Assembly (NCBI RefSeq): GCF_023091745.1
Contig: NW_026291793.1
Coordinates: 62,001 to 126,000 of the forward strand
Length of the DNA stretch: 64,000 nucleotides
Direction: 5' to 3'
From: Budorcas taxicolor
Lineage: Eukaryota > Chordata > Mammalia > Artiodactyla > Bovidae
Numbering within the stretch: position 1 is the stretch's first letter; every line of letters begins with the position of its first letter. Made by a program: the position numbers and the translations under genes. The notes under the pieces were generated by a model, which had not been told where the DNA came from, searched no databases, and worked only from the letters and a program-made list of their open reading frames with translations. This document shows, one piece after another, positions 12,434 through 25,833 of this stretch.

Positions 12434-15236
12434 CCACTCGAGACGAGGCCTGACTCCCCTGGGGAGACTCAGAAGCACCCCAAGATCCATGGCAACACTG
12501 GAGAGGAATCCTCAGGTTCCGGCCCCGACTCCACACAAGGACTGAGGCCCCGGCATGGACGGGAGAGGAATCCCGAGAGGTCCCCTAGCAACTCGCATGG
12601 GGACTGGCCTTTCCTGAGGCCACCAGAGCGGGTCCCTGAGGTCCCCGTCGTAACTCGAGAAGACCTGCCGCAACTCGAGAAAATCCAGGAGGTTCTCCCC
12701 TCCAGGCGAGATGAGGCCCATTTCCGCTGAGGCGTCTCGAGGCTGATCACACCTCCCCTCTGGAACTTCGAAAGGGTCCTTCACACCCTTGGTGCAAATC
12801 AAGAAGTTCCCCGACATACCCGTCTCCACTCGAGAGGAATCACGAGGGTCCCGCCCACATCCAGAGGAGCCCCGTTTCCGCCTCGTAGCTCGAGATGAGG
12901 GATCCTTTCCCTGCTTCGTCGGGAAAGAGTTCCCGGCGTTCCCGTCGCATCTCAAGAGGAGGCCCTCTCAACAGGAACGGCGAGAGGAACTCCAGGGTCG
13001 TGCCACCATTCCAAGAGTCCCCCAGATGTCTCAGTCCATTCCAGAGGAACCTCTTTTCCCTTCACCGGCTCGTCTTTCACGCCGAGGATCGACTCACACC
13101 AAGGTGGCACGTGGCACAGCCCTGTGGGAAAGCCTCGTGGGAAAGCCTCGAGGGACAGCCTCGAGGGAAAGCCACAGATCCCTTGATCCACGTGACAGGA
13201 AGCGTGACACTACTGCTGCAGCTCGGGAGGAAAGCGCACGTGCATGCCCCCACTCGAGACGAGGCCTGACTCCCCTGGGGAGACTCAGAAGCACCCCAAG
13301 ATCCATGGCAACACTGGAGAGGAATCCTCAGGTTCCGGCCCCGACTCCACACAAGGACTGAGGCCCCGGCATGGACGGGAGAGGAATCCCGAGAGGTCCC
13401 CTAGCAACTCGCATGGGGACTGGCCTTTCCTGAGGCCACCAGTGCGGGTCCCTGAGGTCCCCGTTGTAACTCGAGAAGACCTGCCACGACTGGAGAAAAT
13501 CCAGGAGGTTCTCCCCTCCAGGCGAGATGAGGCCCATTTCCGCTGAGGCGTCTCGAGGCTGATCACACCTCACCTCTGGAACTTCGAAAGGCTCCTTCAC
13601 ACCCTTGGTGCAAATCAAGAAGTTCCCCGACCTAGCCGTCTCCACTCGAGAGGAATCACGAGGGTCCCGCCCACATCCAGAGGAGCCCCGTTTCCGCCTC
13701 GTAGCTCGAGATGAGGGATCCTTTCCCTGCTTCGTCGGGAAAGAGTTCCCGGCGTTCCCGTCGCATCTCAAGAGGAGGCCCTCTCAACAGGAACGGCGAG
13801 AGGAACTCCAGGGTCGTGCCACCATTCCAATAGTCCCCCAGATGTCTCAGTCCATTCCAGAGGAACCTCTTTTCCCTTCACCGGCTCGTCTTTCACGCCG
13901 AGGATCGACTCACACCAAGGTGGCACGTGGCACAGCCCTGTGGGAAAGCCTCGTGGGAAAGCCTCGAGGGACAGCCTCGAGGGAAAGCCACAGACCCCTT
14001 GATCCACGTGACAGGAAGCGTGACACTACTGCTGCAGCTCGGGAGGAAAGCGCACGTGCATGCCCCCACTCGAGACGAGGCCTGACTCCCCTGGGGAGAC
14101 TCAGAAGCACCCCAAGATCCATGGCAACACTGGAGAGGAATCCTCAGGTTCCGGCCCCGACTCCACACAAGGACTGAGGCCCCGGCATGGACGGGAGAGG
14201 AATCCCGAGAGGTCCCCTAGCAACTCGCATGGGGACTGGCCTTTCCTGAGGCCACCAGTGCGGGTCCCTGAGGTCCCCGTCGTAACTCGAGAAGACCTGC
14301 CGCAACTCGAGAAAATCCAGGAGGTTCTCCCCTCCAGGCGAGATGAGGCCCATTTCCGCTGAGGCTTCTCGAGGCTGATCACACCTCCCCTCTGGAACTT
14401 CGAAAGGGTCCTTCACACCCTTGGTGCAAATCAAGAAGTTCCCCGACCTAGCCGTCTCCACTCGAGAGGAATCACGAGCGTCCCGCCCACATCCAGAGGA
14501 GCCCCGTTTCCGCCTCGTAGCTCGAGATGAGGGATCCTTTCCCTGCTTCGTCGGGAAAGAGTTCCCGGCGTTCCCGTCGCATCTCAAGAGGAGGCCCTCT
14601 CACCAGGAACGGCGAGAGGAACTCCAGGGTCGTGCCACCATTCCAAGAGTCCCCCAGATGTCTCAGTCCATTCCAGAGGAACCTCTTTTCCCTTCACCGG
14701 CTCGTCTTTCACGCCGAGGATCGACTCACACCAAGGTGGCACGTGGCACAGCCCTGTGGGAAAGCCTCGTGGGAAAGCCTCGAGGGACAGCCTCGAGGGA
14801 AAGCCACAGATCCCTTGATCCACGTGACAGGAAGCGTGACACTACTGCTGCAGCTCGGGAGGAAAGCGCACGTGCATGCCCCCACTCGAGACGAGGCCTG
14901 ACTCCCCTGGGGAGACTCAGAAGCACCCCAAGATCCATGGCAACACTGGAGAGGAATCCTCAGGTTCCGGCCCCGACTCCACACAAGGACTGAGGCCCCG
15001 GCATGAACGGGAGTGGAATCCCGAGAGGTCCCCTAGCAACTCGCATGGGGACTGGCCTTTCCTGAGGCCACCAGTGCGGGTCCCTGAGGTCCCCGTCGTA
15101 ACACGAGAAGACCTCCCGCAATTCGAGAAAATCCAGGAGGTTCTCCCGTCCAGGCGAGATGAGGCCCATTTCTGCTGAGGCGTCTCGAGGCTGATCACAC
15201 CTCACCTCTGGAACTTCGAAAGGCTCCTTCACACCC
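12434..15236. repeat. Satellite monomers without a clear HOR twin
   Basis: Monomers 12789, 13605 and 14421 are all 816 bp. All three carry ccagtgcggg. 13605 and 14421 have cctagccgtc; 14421 ends with cggcatgaacggg plus gcaattcgag and atttctgctg, like the tails of 6260 and 8708. Private changes include attccaatagtc (13831) and tctcaccagg (14600). No gene or foreign sequence is present. Confidence 0.7.
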
Positions 15237-18200
15237 TTGGTGCAAATCAAGAAGTTCCCCGACATACCCGTCTCCACTCGAGAGGAATCACGAGGGTCCC
15301 GCCCACATCCAGAGGAGCCCGTTTCCGCCTCGTAGCTCGAGATGAGGGATTCTTTCCCTGCTTCATCGGGAAAGTGTTCCCGGCCTTCCCGTCGCATCTC
15401 AAGAGGAGGCCCTCTCAACAGGAACGGCGAGAGGAACTCCAGGGTCGTGCCACCATTCCAAGAGTCCCCCAGATGTCTCAGTCCATTCCAGTGGAACCTC
15501 TTTTCCCTTCACTGGCTCGTCTTTCACGCCGAGGATCGACTCACACCAAGGTGGCACGTGGCACAGCCCTGTGGGAAAGCCTCGTGGGAAAGCCTCGAGG
15601 GACAGCCTCGAGGGAAAGCCACAGATCCCTTGATCCACGTGACAGGAAGCGTGACACTACTGCTGCAGCTCGGGAGGAAAGCGCACGTGCATGCCCCCAC
15701 TCGAGACGAGGCCTGACTCCCCTGGGGAGACTCAGAAGCACCCCAAGATCCATGGCAACACTGGAGAGGAATCCTCAGGTTCCGGCCCGACTCCACACAA
15801 GGACTGAGGCCCCGGCATGGACGGCAGAGGAATCCCGAGAGGTCCCCTAGCAACTCGCATGGGGACTGGCCTTTCCTGAGGCCACCAGTGCGGGTGCCTG
15901 AGGTCCCGTTGTAACTCGAGAAGACCTGCCGCAACTGGAGAAAATCCAGGAGGTTCTCCCCTCCAGGCGAGATGAGGCCCATTTCCGCTGAGGCGTCTCG
16001 AGGCTGATCACACCTCCCCTATGGAACTTCGAAGGCTCCTTCACACCCTTGGTGCAAATCAAGAAGTTCCCCGACCTAGCCGTCTCCACTCGAGAGGAAT
16101 CACGAGGGTCCCGCCCACATCCAGAGGAGCCCCGTTTCCGCCTCGTAGCTCGAGATGAGGGATCCTTTCCCTGCTTCGTCGGGAAAGAGTTCCCGGCCTT
16201 CCCGTCGCATCTCAAGAGGAGGCCCTCTCAACAGGAACGGCGAGAGGAACTCCAGGGTCGTGCCACCATTCCAAGAGTCCCCCAGATGTCTCAGTCCATT
16301 CCAGAGGAACCTCTTTTCCCTTCACCGGCTCGTCTTTCACGCCGAGGATCGACTCACACCAAGGTGGCACGTGGCACAGCCCTGTGGGAAAGCCTCGTGG
16401 GAAAGCCTCGAGGGACAGCCTCGAGGGAAAGCCACAGATCCCTTGATCCACGTGACAGGAAGCGTGACACTACTGCTGCAGCTCGGGAGGAAAGCGCACG
16501 TGCATGCCCCCACTCGAGACGAGGCCTGACTCCCCTGGGGAGACTCAGAAGCACCCCAAGATCCATGGCAACACTGGAGAGGAATCCTCAGGTTCCGGCC
16601 CCGACTCCACACAAGGACTGAGGCCCGGCATGGACGGGAGAGGAATCCCGAGAGGTCCCCTAGCAACTCGCATGGGGACTGGCCTTTCCTGAGGCCACCA
16701 GAGCGGGTCCCTGAGGTCCCCGTCGTAACTCGAGAAGACCTGCCGCAATTCGAGAAAATCCAGGAGGTTCTCCCGTCCAGGCGAGATGAGGCCCATTTCT
16801 GCTGAAGCGTCTCGAGGCTGATCACACCTCACCTCTGGAACTTCGAAAGGCTCCTTCACACCCTTGGTGCAAATCAAGAAGTTCCCCGACATACCCGTCT
16901 CCACTCGAGAGGAATCACGAGGGTCCCGCCCACATCCAGAGGAGCCCCGTTTCCGCCTCGTAGCTCGAGATGAGGGATTCTTTCCCTGCTTCATCGGGAA
17001 AGTGTTCCCGGCCTTCCCGTCGCATCTCAAGAGGAGGCCCTCTCAACAGGAACGGCGAGAGGAACTCCAGGGTCGTGCCACCATTCCAAGAGTCCCCAGA
17101 TGTCTCAGTCCATTCCAGAGGAACCTCTTTTCCCTTCACTGGCTCGTCTTTCACGCCGAGGATCGACTCACACCAAGGTGGCACGTGGCACAGCCCTGTG
17201 GGAAAGCCTCGTGGGAAAGCCTCGAGGGACAGCCTCGAGGGAAAGCCACAGATCCCTTGATCCACGTGACAGGAAGCGTGACACTACTGCTGCAGCTCGG
17301 GAGGAAAGCGCACGTGCATGCCCCCACTCGAGACGAGGCCTGACTCCCCTGGGGAGACTCAGAAGCACCCCAAGATCCATGGCAACACTGGAGAGGAATC
17401 CTCAGGTTCCGGCCCCGACTCCACACAAGGACTGAGGCCCCGGCATGGACGGCAGAGGAATCCCGAGAGGTCCCCTAGCAACTCGCATGGGGACTGGCCT
17501 TTCCTGAGGCCACCAGTGCGGGTGCCTGAGGTCCCCGTTGTAACTCGAGAAGACCTGCCGCAACTGGAGAAAATCCAGGAGGTTCTCCCCTCCAGGCGAG
17601 ATGAGGCCCATTTCCGCTGAGGCGTCTCGAGGCTGATCACACCTCCCCTATGGAACTTCGAAAGGCTCCTTCACACCCTTGGTGCAAATCAAGAAGTTCC
17701 CCGACCTAGCCGTCTCCACTCGAGAGGAATCACGAGGGTCCGCCCACATCCAGAGGAGCCCCGTTTCCGCCTCGTAGCTCGAGATGAGGGATCCTTTCCC
17801 TGCTTCGTCGGGAAAGAGTTCCCGGCCTTCCCGTCGCATCTCAAGAGGAGGCCCTCTCAACAGGAACGGCGAGAGGAACTCCAGGGTCGTGCCACCATTC
17901 CAAGAGTCCCCCAGATGTCTCAGTCCATTCCAGAGGAACCTCTTTTCCCTTCACCGGCTCGTCTTTCACGCCGAGGATCGACTCACACCAAGGTGGCACG
18001 TGGCACAGCCCTGTGGGAAAGCTCGTGGGAAAGCCTCGAGGGACAGCCTCGAGGGAAAGCCACAGATCCCTTGATCCACGTGACAGGAAGCGTGACACTA
18101 CTGCTGCAGCTCGGGAGGAAAGCGCACGTGCATGCCCCCACTCGAGACGAGGCCTGACTCCCCTGGGGAGACTCAGAAGCACCCCAAGATCCATGGCAAC

Positions 18201-18492
18201 ACTGGAGAGGAATCCTCAGGTTCCGGCCCCGACTCCACACAAGGACTGAGGCCCCGGCATGGACGGGAGAGGAATCCCGAGAGGTCCCCTAGCAACTCGC
18301 ATGGGGACTGGCCTTTCCTGAGGCCACCAGAGCGGGTCCCTGAGGTCCCCGTCGTAACTCGAGAAGACCTGCCGCAACTCGAGAAAATCCAGGAGGTTCT
18401 CCCCTCCAGGCGAGATGAGGTCCATTTCCGCTGAGGCGTCTCGAGGCTGATCACACCTCACCTCTGGAACTTCGAAAGGGTCCTTCACACCC
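15237..18492. repeat. Dimeric HOR pair (15237-16863 and 16864-18492) with many one-base losses
   Basis: Monomers 15237 and 16864 share gggattctttcc (no BamHI site), cttcatcggg, aaagtgttcc and ttcactggctcg. Monomers 16049 and 17679 are each preceded by cccctatggaac and gggtgcctgagg. Lengths are 812, 815, 815 and 814 bp because of eight single-base deletions in homopolymer runs, none shared between the twins. They are probably sequencing or polishing errors rather than biology. Confidence 0.78.
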
Positions 18493-20938
18493 TTGGTGCA
18501 AATCAAGAAGTTCCCCGACCTAGCCGTCTCCACTCGAGAGGAATCACGAGGGTCCCGCCCACATCCAGAGGAGCCCCGTTTCCGCCTCGTAGCTCGAGAT
18601 GAGGGATCCTTTCCCTGCTTCGTCGGGAAAGAGTTCCCGGCGTTCCCGTCGCATCTCAAGAGGAGGCCCTCTCAACAGGAACGGCGAGAGGAACTCCAGG
18701 GTCGTGCCACCATCCAAGAGTCCCCCAGATGTCTCAGTCCATTCCAGAGGAACCTCTTTTCCCTTCACCGGCTCGTCTTTCACGCCGAGGATCGAATCAC
18801 ACCAAGGTGGCACGTGGCACAGCCCTGTGGGAAAGCCTCGTGGGAAAGCCTCGAGGGACAGCCTCGAGGGAAAGCCACAGATCCCTTGATCCACGTGACA
18901 GGAAGCGTGACACTACTGCTGCAGCTCGGGAGGAAAGCGCACGTGCATGCCCCCACTCGAGACGAGGCCTGACTCCCCTGGGGAGACTCAGAAGCACCTC
19001 AAGATCCATGGCAACACTGGAGAGGAATCCTCAGGTTCCGGCCCCGACTCCACACAAGGACTGAGGCCCCGGCATGGACGGGAGAGGAATCCCGAGAGGT
19101 CCCCTAGCAACTCGCATGTGGACTGGCCTTTCCTGAGGCCACCAGAGCGGGTCCCTGAGGTCCCCGTCGTAACTCGAGAAGACCTGCCGCAACTCGAGAA
19201 AATCCAGGAGGTTCTCCCCTCCAGGCGAGATGAGGCCCATTTCCGCTGAGGCGTCTCGAGGCTGATCACACCTCACCTCTGGAATTTCGAAAGGGTCCTT
19301 CACACCCTTGCTGCAAATCAAGAAGTTCCCCGACATACCCGTCTCCACTCGAGAGGAATCACGAGGGTCCCGCCCACATCCAGAGGAGCCCCGTTTCCGC
19401 CTCGTAGCTCGAGATGAGGGATCCTTTCCCTGCTTCGTCGGGAAAGAGTTCCCGGCGTTCCCGTCGCATCTCAAGAGGAGGCCCTCTCAACAGGACCGGC
19501 GAGAGGAACTCCAGGGTCGTGCCACCATTCCAAGAGTCCCCCAGATGTCTCAGTCCATTCCAGAGGAACCTCTTTTCCTTCACCGGCTTGTCTTTCACGC
19601 CGAGGATCGACTCACACCAAGGTGGCACGTGGCACAGCCCTGTGGGAAAGCCTCGTGGGAAAGCCTCGAGGGACAGCCTCGAGGGAAAGCCACAGATCCC
19701 TTGATCCACGTGACAGGAAGCGTGACACTACTGCTGCAGCTCGGGAAGAAAGCGCACGTGCATGCCCCCACTCGAGACGAGGCCTGACTCCCCTGGGGAG
19801 ACTCAGAAGCACCCCAAGATCCATGGCAACATTGGAGAGGAATCCTCAGGTTCCGGCCCCGACTCCACACAAGGACTGAGGCCCCGGCATGGACGGGAGA
19901 GGAATCCCGAGAGGTCCCCTAGCAACTCGCATGGGGACTGGCCTTTCCTGAGGCCACCAGAGCGGGTCCCTGTGGTCCCCGTCGTAACTCGAGAAGACCT
20001 GCCGCAACTCAATAAAATCCAGGAGGTTCTCCCCTCCAGGCGAGATGAGGCCCATTTCCGCTGAGTCGTCTCGAGGCTGATCACACCTCACCTCTGGCAC
20101 TTCGAAAGGGTCCTTCACACCCTTGGTGCAAATCAAGAAGTTCCCCGACCTAGCCGTCTCCACTCGAGAGGAATCACGTGGGTCCCGCCCACATCCAGAG
20201 GAGCCCCGTTTCCGCCTCGTAGCTCGAGATGAGGAATCCTTTCCCTGCTTCGTCGGGAAAGAGTTCCCGGCGTTCCCGTCGCATCTCAAGAGGAGGCCCT
20301 CTCAACAGGAACGGCGAGAGGAACTCCAGGGTCGTGCCACCATACCAAGAGTCCCCCAGATGTCTCAGTCCATTCCAGAGGAACCTCTTTTCCCTTCACC
20401 GGCTCGTCTTTCACGCCGAGGATCGACTCACACCAAGGTGGCACGTGGCACAGCCCTGTGGGAAAGCCTCGTGGGAAAGCCTCGAGGGACAGCCTCGAGG
20501 GAAAGCCACAGATCCCTTGATCCACGTGACAGGAATCGTGACACTACTGCTGCAGCTCGGGAGGAAAGCGCACGTGCATGCCCCCACTCGAGACGAGGCC
20601 TGACTCCCCTGCGGAGACTGAGAAGCACCCCAAGATTCATGGCAACACTGGAGAGAAATCCTCAGGTTCCGGCCCCGACTCCACACAAGGACTGAGGCCC
20701 CGGCATGGACGGGAGAGGAATCCCGAGAGGTCCCCTAGCAACTCGCATGGGGACTGGCCTTTCCTGAGGCCACCAGAGCGGGTCCCTGTGGTCCCCGTCG
20801 TAACTCGAGAAGACCTGCCGCAACTCAAGAAAATCCAGGAGGTTCTTCCCTCCAGGCGAGATGAGGCCCATTTCCGCTGAGGCGACTCGAGGCTGATCAC
20901 ACCTCACCTCTGGAACTTCGAAAGGGTCCTTCACACCC
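18493..20938. repeat. Trimeric HOR, copy 1 (2446 bp)
   Basis: The three monomers at 18493, 19308 and 20123 are followed by a near-identical set at 20939, 21755 and 22571. Shared rare variants: gatcgaatcacacc, gaagcacctcaag and cgcatgtggac in the first; cccttgctgcaaatc, aggaccggcg and caactcaataaaatc in the second; gaggaatcctttcc and cataccaagag in the third. Copy 1 is 2 bp short because of losses at 18713 and 19577. The identity starts inside the first monomer, since 18493 still has cacgaggg where 20939 has cacgtggg. Confidence 0.85.
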
Positions 20939-23386
20939 TTGGTGCAAATCAAGAAGTTCCCCGACCTAGCCGTCTCCACTCGAGAGGAATCACGTGGGTC
21001 CCGCCCACATCCAGAGGAGCCCCGTTTCCGCCTCGTAGCTCGAGATGAGGGATCCTTTCCCTGCTTCGTCGGGAAAGAGTTCCCGGCGTTCCCGTCGCAT
21101 CTCAAGAGGAGGCCCTCTCAACAGGAACGGCGAGAGGAACTCCAGGGTCGTGCCACCATTCCAAGAGTCCCCCAGATGTCTCAGTCCATTCCAGAGGAAC
21201 CTCTTTTCCCTTCACCGGCTCGTCTTTCACGCCGAGGATCGAATCACACCAAGGTGGCACGTGGCACAGCCCTGTGGGAAAGCCTCGTGGGAAAGCCTCG
21301 AGGGACAGCCTCGAGGGAAAGCCACAGATCCCTTGATCCACGTGACAGGAAGCGTGACACTACTGCTGCAGCTCGGGAGGAAAGCGCACGTGCATGCCCC
21401 CACTCGAGACGAGGCCTGACTCCCCTGGGGAGACTCAGAAGCACCTCAAGATCCATGGCAACACTGGAGAGGAATCCTCAGGTTCCGGCCCCGACTCCAC
21501 ACAAGGACTGAGGCCCCGGCATGGACGGGAGAGGAATCCCGAGAGGTCCCCTAGCAACTCGCATGTGGACTGGCCTTTCCTGAGGCCACCAGAGCGGGTC
21601 CCTGAGGTCCCCGTCGTAACTCGAGAAGACCTGCCGCAACTCGAGAAAATCCAGGAGGTTCTCCCCTCCAGGCGAGATGAGGCCCATTTCCGCTGAGGCG
21701 TCTCGAGGCTGATCACACCTCACCTCTGGAATTTCGAAAGGGTCCTTCACACCCTTGCTGCAAATCAAGAAGTTCCCCGACATACCCGTCTCCACTCGAG
21801 AGGAATCACGAGGGTCCCGCCCACATCCAGAGGAGCCCCGTTTCCGCCTCGTAGCTCGAGATGAGGGATCCTTTCCCTGCTTCGTCGGGAAAGAGTTCCC
21901 GGCGTTCCCGTCGCATCTCAAGAGGAGGCCCTCTCAACAGGACCGGCGAGAGGAACTCCAGGGTCGTGCCACCATTCCAAGAGTCCCCCAGATGTCTCAG
22001 TCCATTCCAGAGGAACCTCTTTTCCCTTCACCGGCTCGTCTTTCACGCCGAGGATCGACTCACACCAAGGTGGCACGTGGCACAGCCCTGTGGGAAAGCC
22101 TCGTGGGAAAGCCTCGAGGGACAGCCTCGAGGGAAAGCCACAGATCCCTTGATCCACGTGACAGGAAGCGTGACACTACTGCTGCAGCTCGGGAAGAAAG
22201 CGCACGTGCATGCCCCCACTCGAGACGAGGCCTGACTCCCCTGGGGAGACTCAGAAGCACCCCAAGATCCATGGCAACATTGGAGAGGAATCCTCAGGTT
22301 CCGGCCCCGACTCCACACAAGGACTGAGGCCCCGGCATGGACGGGAGAGGAATCCCGAGAGGTCCCCTAGCAACTCGCATGGGGACTGGCCTTTCCTGAG
22401 GCCACCAGAGCGGGTCCCTGTGGTCCCCGTCGTAACTCGAGAAGACCTGCCGCAACTCAATAAAATCCAGGAGGTTCTCCCCTCCAGGCGAGATGAGGCC
22501 CATTTCCGCTGAGTCGTCTCGAGGCTGATCACACCTCACCTCTGGCACTTCGAAAGGGTCCTTCACACCCTTGGTGCAAATCAAGAAGTTCCCCGACCTA
22601 GCCGTCTCCACTCGAGAGGAATCACGTGGGTCCCGCCCACATCCAGAGGAGCCCCGTTTCCGCCTCGTAGCTCGAGATGAGGAATCCTTTCCCTGCTTCG
22701 TCGGGAAAGAGTTCCCGGCGTTCCCGTCGCATCTCAAGAGGAGGCCCTCTCAACAGGAACGGCGAGAGGAACTCCAGGGTCGTGCCACCATACCAAGAGT
22801 CCCCCAGATGTCTCAGTCCATTCCAGAGGAACCTCTTTTCCCTTCACCGGCTCGTCTTTCACGCCGAGGATCGACTCACACCAAGGTGGCACGTGGCACA
22901 GCCCTGTGGGAAAGCCTCGTGGGAAAGCCTCGAGGGACAGCCTCGAGGGAAAGCCACAGATCCCTTGATCCACGTGACAGGAATCGTGACACTACTGCTG
23001 CAGCTCGGGAGGAAAGCGCACGTGCATGCCCCCACTTGAGACGAGGCCTGACTCCCCTGCGGAGACTGAGAAGCACCCCAAGATTCATGGCAACACTGGA
23101 GAGAAATCCTCAGGTTCCGGCCCCGACTCCACACAAGGACTGAGGCCCCGGCATGGACGGGAGAGGAATCCCGAGAGGTCCCCTAGCAACTCGCATGGGG
23201 ACTGGCCTTTCCTGAGGCCACCAGAGCGGGTCCCTGTGGTCCCCGTCGTAACTCGAGAAGACCTGCCGCAACTCAAGAAAATCCAGGAGGTTCTTCCCTC
23301 CAGGCGAGATGAGGCCCATTTCCGCTGAGGCGACTCGAGGCTGATCACACCTCACCTCTGGAACTTCGAAAGGGTCCTTCACACCC
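20939..23386. repeat. Trimeric HOR, copy 2 (2448 bp)
   Basis: This is the twin of 18493-20938. Differences noticed are cacgtggg early in the first monomer, ggctcg instead of ggcttg near 22035, and cccacttgag (CpG to TpG) near 23035. Monomer 23387 begins as a third repeat (cacgtggg, gatcgaatcac) but then diverges (cacaacaagg, aatcgggacac). Confidence 0.85.
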
Positions 23387-25833
23387 TTGGTGCAAATCAA
23401 GAAGTTCCCCGACCTAGCCGTCTCCACTCGAGAGGAATCACGTGGGTCCCGCCCACATCCAGAGGAGCCCCGTTTCCGCCTCGTAGCTCGAGATGAGGGA
23501 TCCTTTCCCTGCTTCGTCGGGAAAGAGTTCCCGGCGTTCCCGTCGCATCTCAAGAGGAGGCCCTCTCAACAGGAACGGCGAGAGGAACTCCAGGGTCGTG
23601 CCACCATTCCAAGAGTCCCCCAGATGTCTCAGTCCATTCCAGAGGAACCTCTTTTCCCTTCACCGGCTCGTCTTTCACGCCGAGGATCGAATCACAACAA
23701 GGTGGCACGTGGCACAGCCCTGTGGGAAAGCCTCGTGGGAAAGCCTCGAGGGACAGCCTCGAGGGAAAGCCACAGATCCCTTGATCCACGTGACAGGAAT
23801 CGGGACACTACTGCTGCAGCTCGGGAGGAAAGCGCACGTGCATGCCCCCACTCGAGACGAGGCCTGACTCCCCTGGGGAGACTCAGAAGCACCCCAAGAT
23901 CCATGGCAACACTGGAGAGGAATCCTCAGGTTCCGGCCCCGACTCCACACAAGGACTGAGGCCCCGGCATGGACGGGAGAGGAATCCCGAGAGGTCCCCT
24001 AGCAACTCGCATGGGGACTGGCGTTTCCTGAGGCCACCAGAGCGGGTCCCTGAGGTCCCCGTCGTAACTCGAGAAGACCTGCCGCAACTCGAGAAAATCC
24101 AGGACGTTCTCCCATCCAGGCGAGATGAGGCCCATTTCCGCTGAGGCGTCTCGAGGCTGATCACACCTCACCTCTGGAACTTCGAAAGGCTGCTTCACAC
24201 CCTTGGTGCAAATCAAGAAGTTCCCCGACATACCCGTCTCCACTCGAGAGGAATCACGAGGGTCCCGCCCACATCCAGAGGAGCCCCGTTTCCGCCTCGT
24301 GGCTCGAGATGAGGGATCCTTTCCCTGCTTCTTCGGGAAAGAGTTCCCGGCGTTCCCGTCGCATCTCAAGAGGAGGCCCTCTCTACAGGAACGGCGAGAG
24401 GAACTCCAGGGTCGTGCCACCATTCCAAGAGTCCCCCAGATGTCTCAGTCCATTCCAGAGGAACCTCTTTTCCCTTCACCGGCTCGTCTTTCATGCCGAG
24501 GATCGACTCACACCAAGGTGGCACGTGGCACAGCCCTGTGGGAAAGCCTCGTGGGAAAGTCTCGAGGGACAGCCTCGAGGGAAAGCCACAGATCCCTTGA
24601 TCCACGTGACAGGAAGCGTGACACTACTGCTGCAGCTCGGGAGGAAAGCGTACGTGCATGCCCCCACTCGAGAAAAGGCCTGACTCCCCTGGGGAGACTC
24701 AGAAGCACCCCAAGATCAATGGCAACATTGGAGAGGAATCCTCAGGTTCCGGCCCCGACTCCACACAAGGACTGAGGCCCCGGCATGGACGGGAGAGGAA
24801 TCCCGAGAGGTCCCCTAGCAACTCGCATGGGGCCTGGCCTTTCCTGAGGCCACCAGAGCGGGTCCCTGTGGTCCCCGCCGTAACTCGAGAAGACCTGACG
24901 CAACTCAAGAAAATCCAGGAGGTTCTCCCCTCCAGGCGAGATGAGGCCCATTTCCGCTGAGGCGTCTCGAGGCTGATCACACCTCACCTCTGGCACTTCG
25001 AAAGGGTCCTTCACACCCTTGGTGCAAATCAAGAAGTTCCCCGACCTAGCCGTCTCCACTCGAGAGGAATCACGTGGGTTCCGCCCACATCCAGAGGAGC
25101 CCCGATTCCGCCTCGTAGCTCGAGATGAGGGATCCTTTCCCTGCTTCGTCGGGAAAGAGTTCCCGGCGTTCCCGTCGCATCTCAAGAGGAGGCCCTCTCA
25201 ACAGGAACGGCGAGAGGAACTCCAGGGTCGTGCCACCATTCCAAGAGTCCCCCAGATGTCTCAGTCCGTTCCAGAGGAACCTCTTTTCCCTTCACCGGCT
25301 CGTCTTTCACGCCGAGGATCGACTCACACCAAGGTGGCACGTGGCACAGCCCTGTGGGAAAGCCTCGTGGGAAAGCCTCGAGGGACAGCCTCGAGGGAAA
25401 GCCACAGATCCCTTGATCCACATGACAGGAAGCGTGACACTACTGCTGCAGCTCGGGAGGAAAGCGCACGTGCATGCCCCCACAAGAGACGAGGCCTGAC
25501 TCCCCTGGGGAGACTCAGAAGCACCCCAAGATCCATGGCAACACTGGAGAGGAATCCTCAGGTTCCGGCCCCGATTCCACACAAGGACTGAGGCCCCGGC
25601 ATGGACGGGAGAGGAATCCCGAGAGGTCCCCTAGCAACTCGCATGGGGACTGGCCTTTCCTGAGGCCACCAGAGCGGGTCCCTGAGGTCCCCGTCGTAAC
25701 TCGAGAAGACCTGCCGCAACTCGAGAAAATCCAGGACGTTCTCCCCTCCAGGCGAGATGAGGCCCATTTCCGCTGAGGCGTCTCGAGGCTGATCACACCT
25801 CACCTCTGGAACTTCGAAGGGTCCTTCACACCC
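23387..25833. repeat. Mixed satellite monomers
   Basis: Monomers 23387, 24203 and 25019 have mixed ancestry. 23387 shares gaatcacaacaagg with 25834. 24203 shares gcttcttcggg and tctctacagg with 25834. 25019 belongs to the cacgtggg group and carries cacaagagacg and ccacatgacagg, the latter a CpG-to-CpA loss of one E-box. 25019-25833 is 815 bp because of cttcgaagggtcc near 25816. No unique sequence is present. Confidence 0.72.

Noticed and set aside
20009..20020. AATAAA hexamer in caactcaataaaatcc (also near 22459)
   Set aside because: It arises from a local variant in one monomer and its trimer twin, with no transcript context. A chance polyadenylation-like motif.
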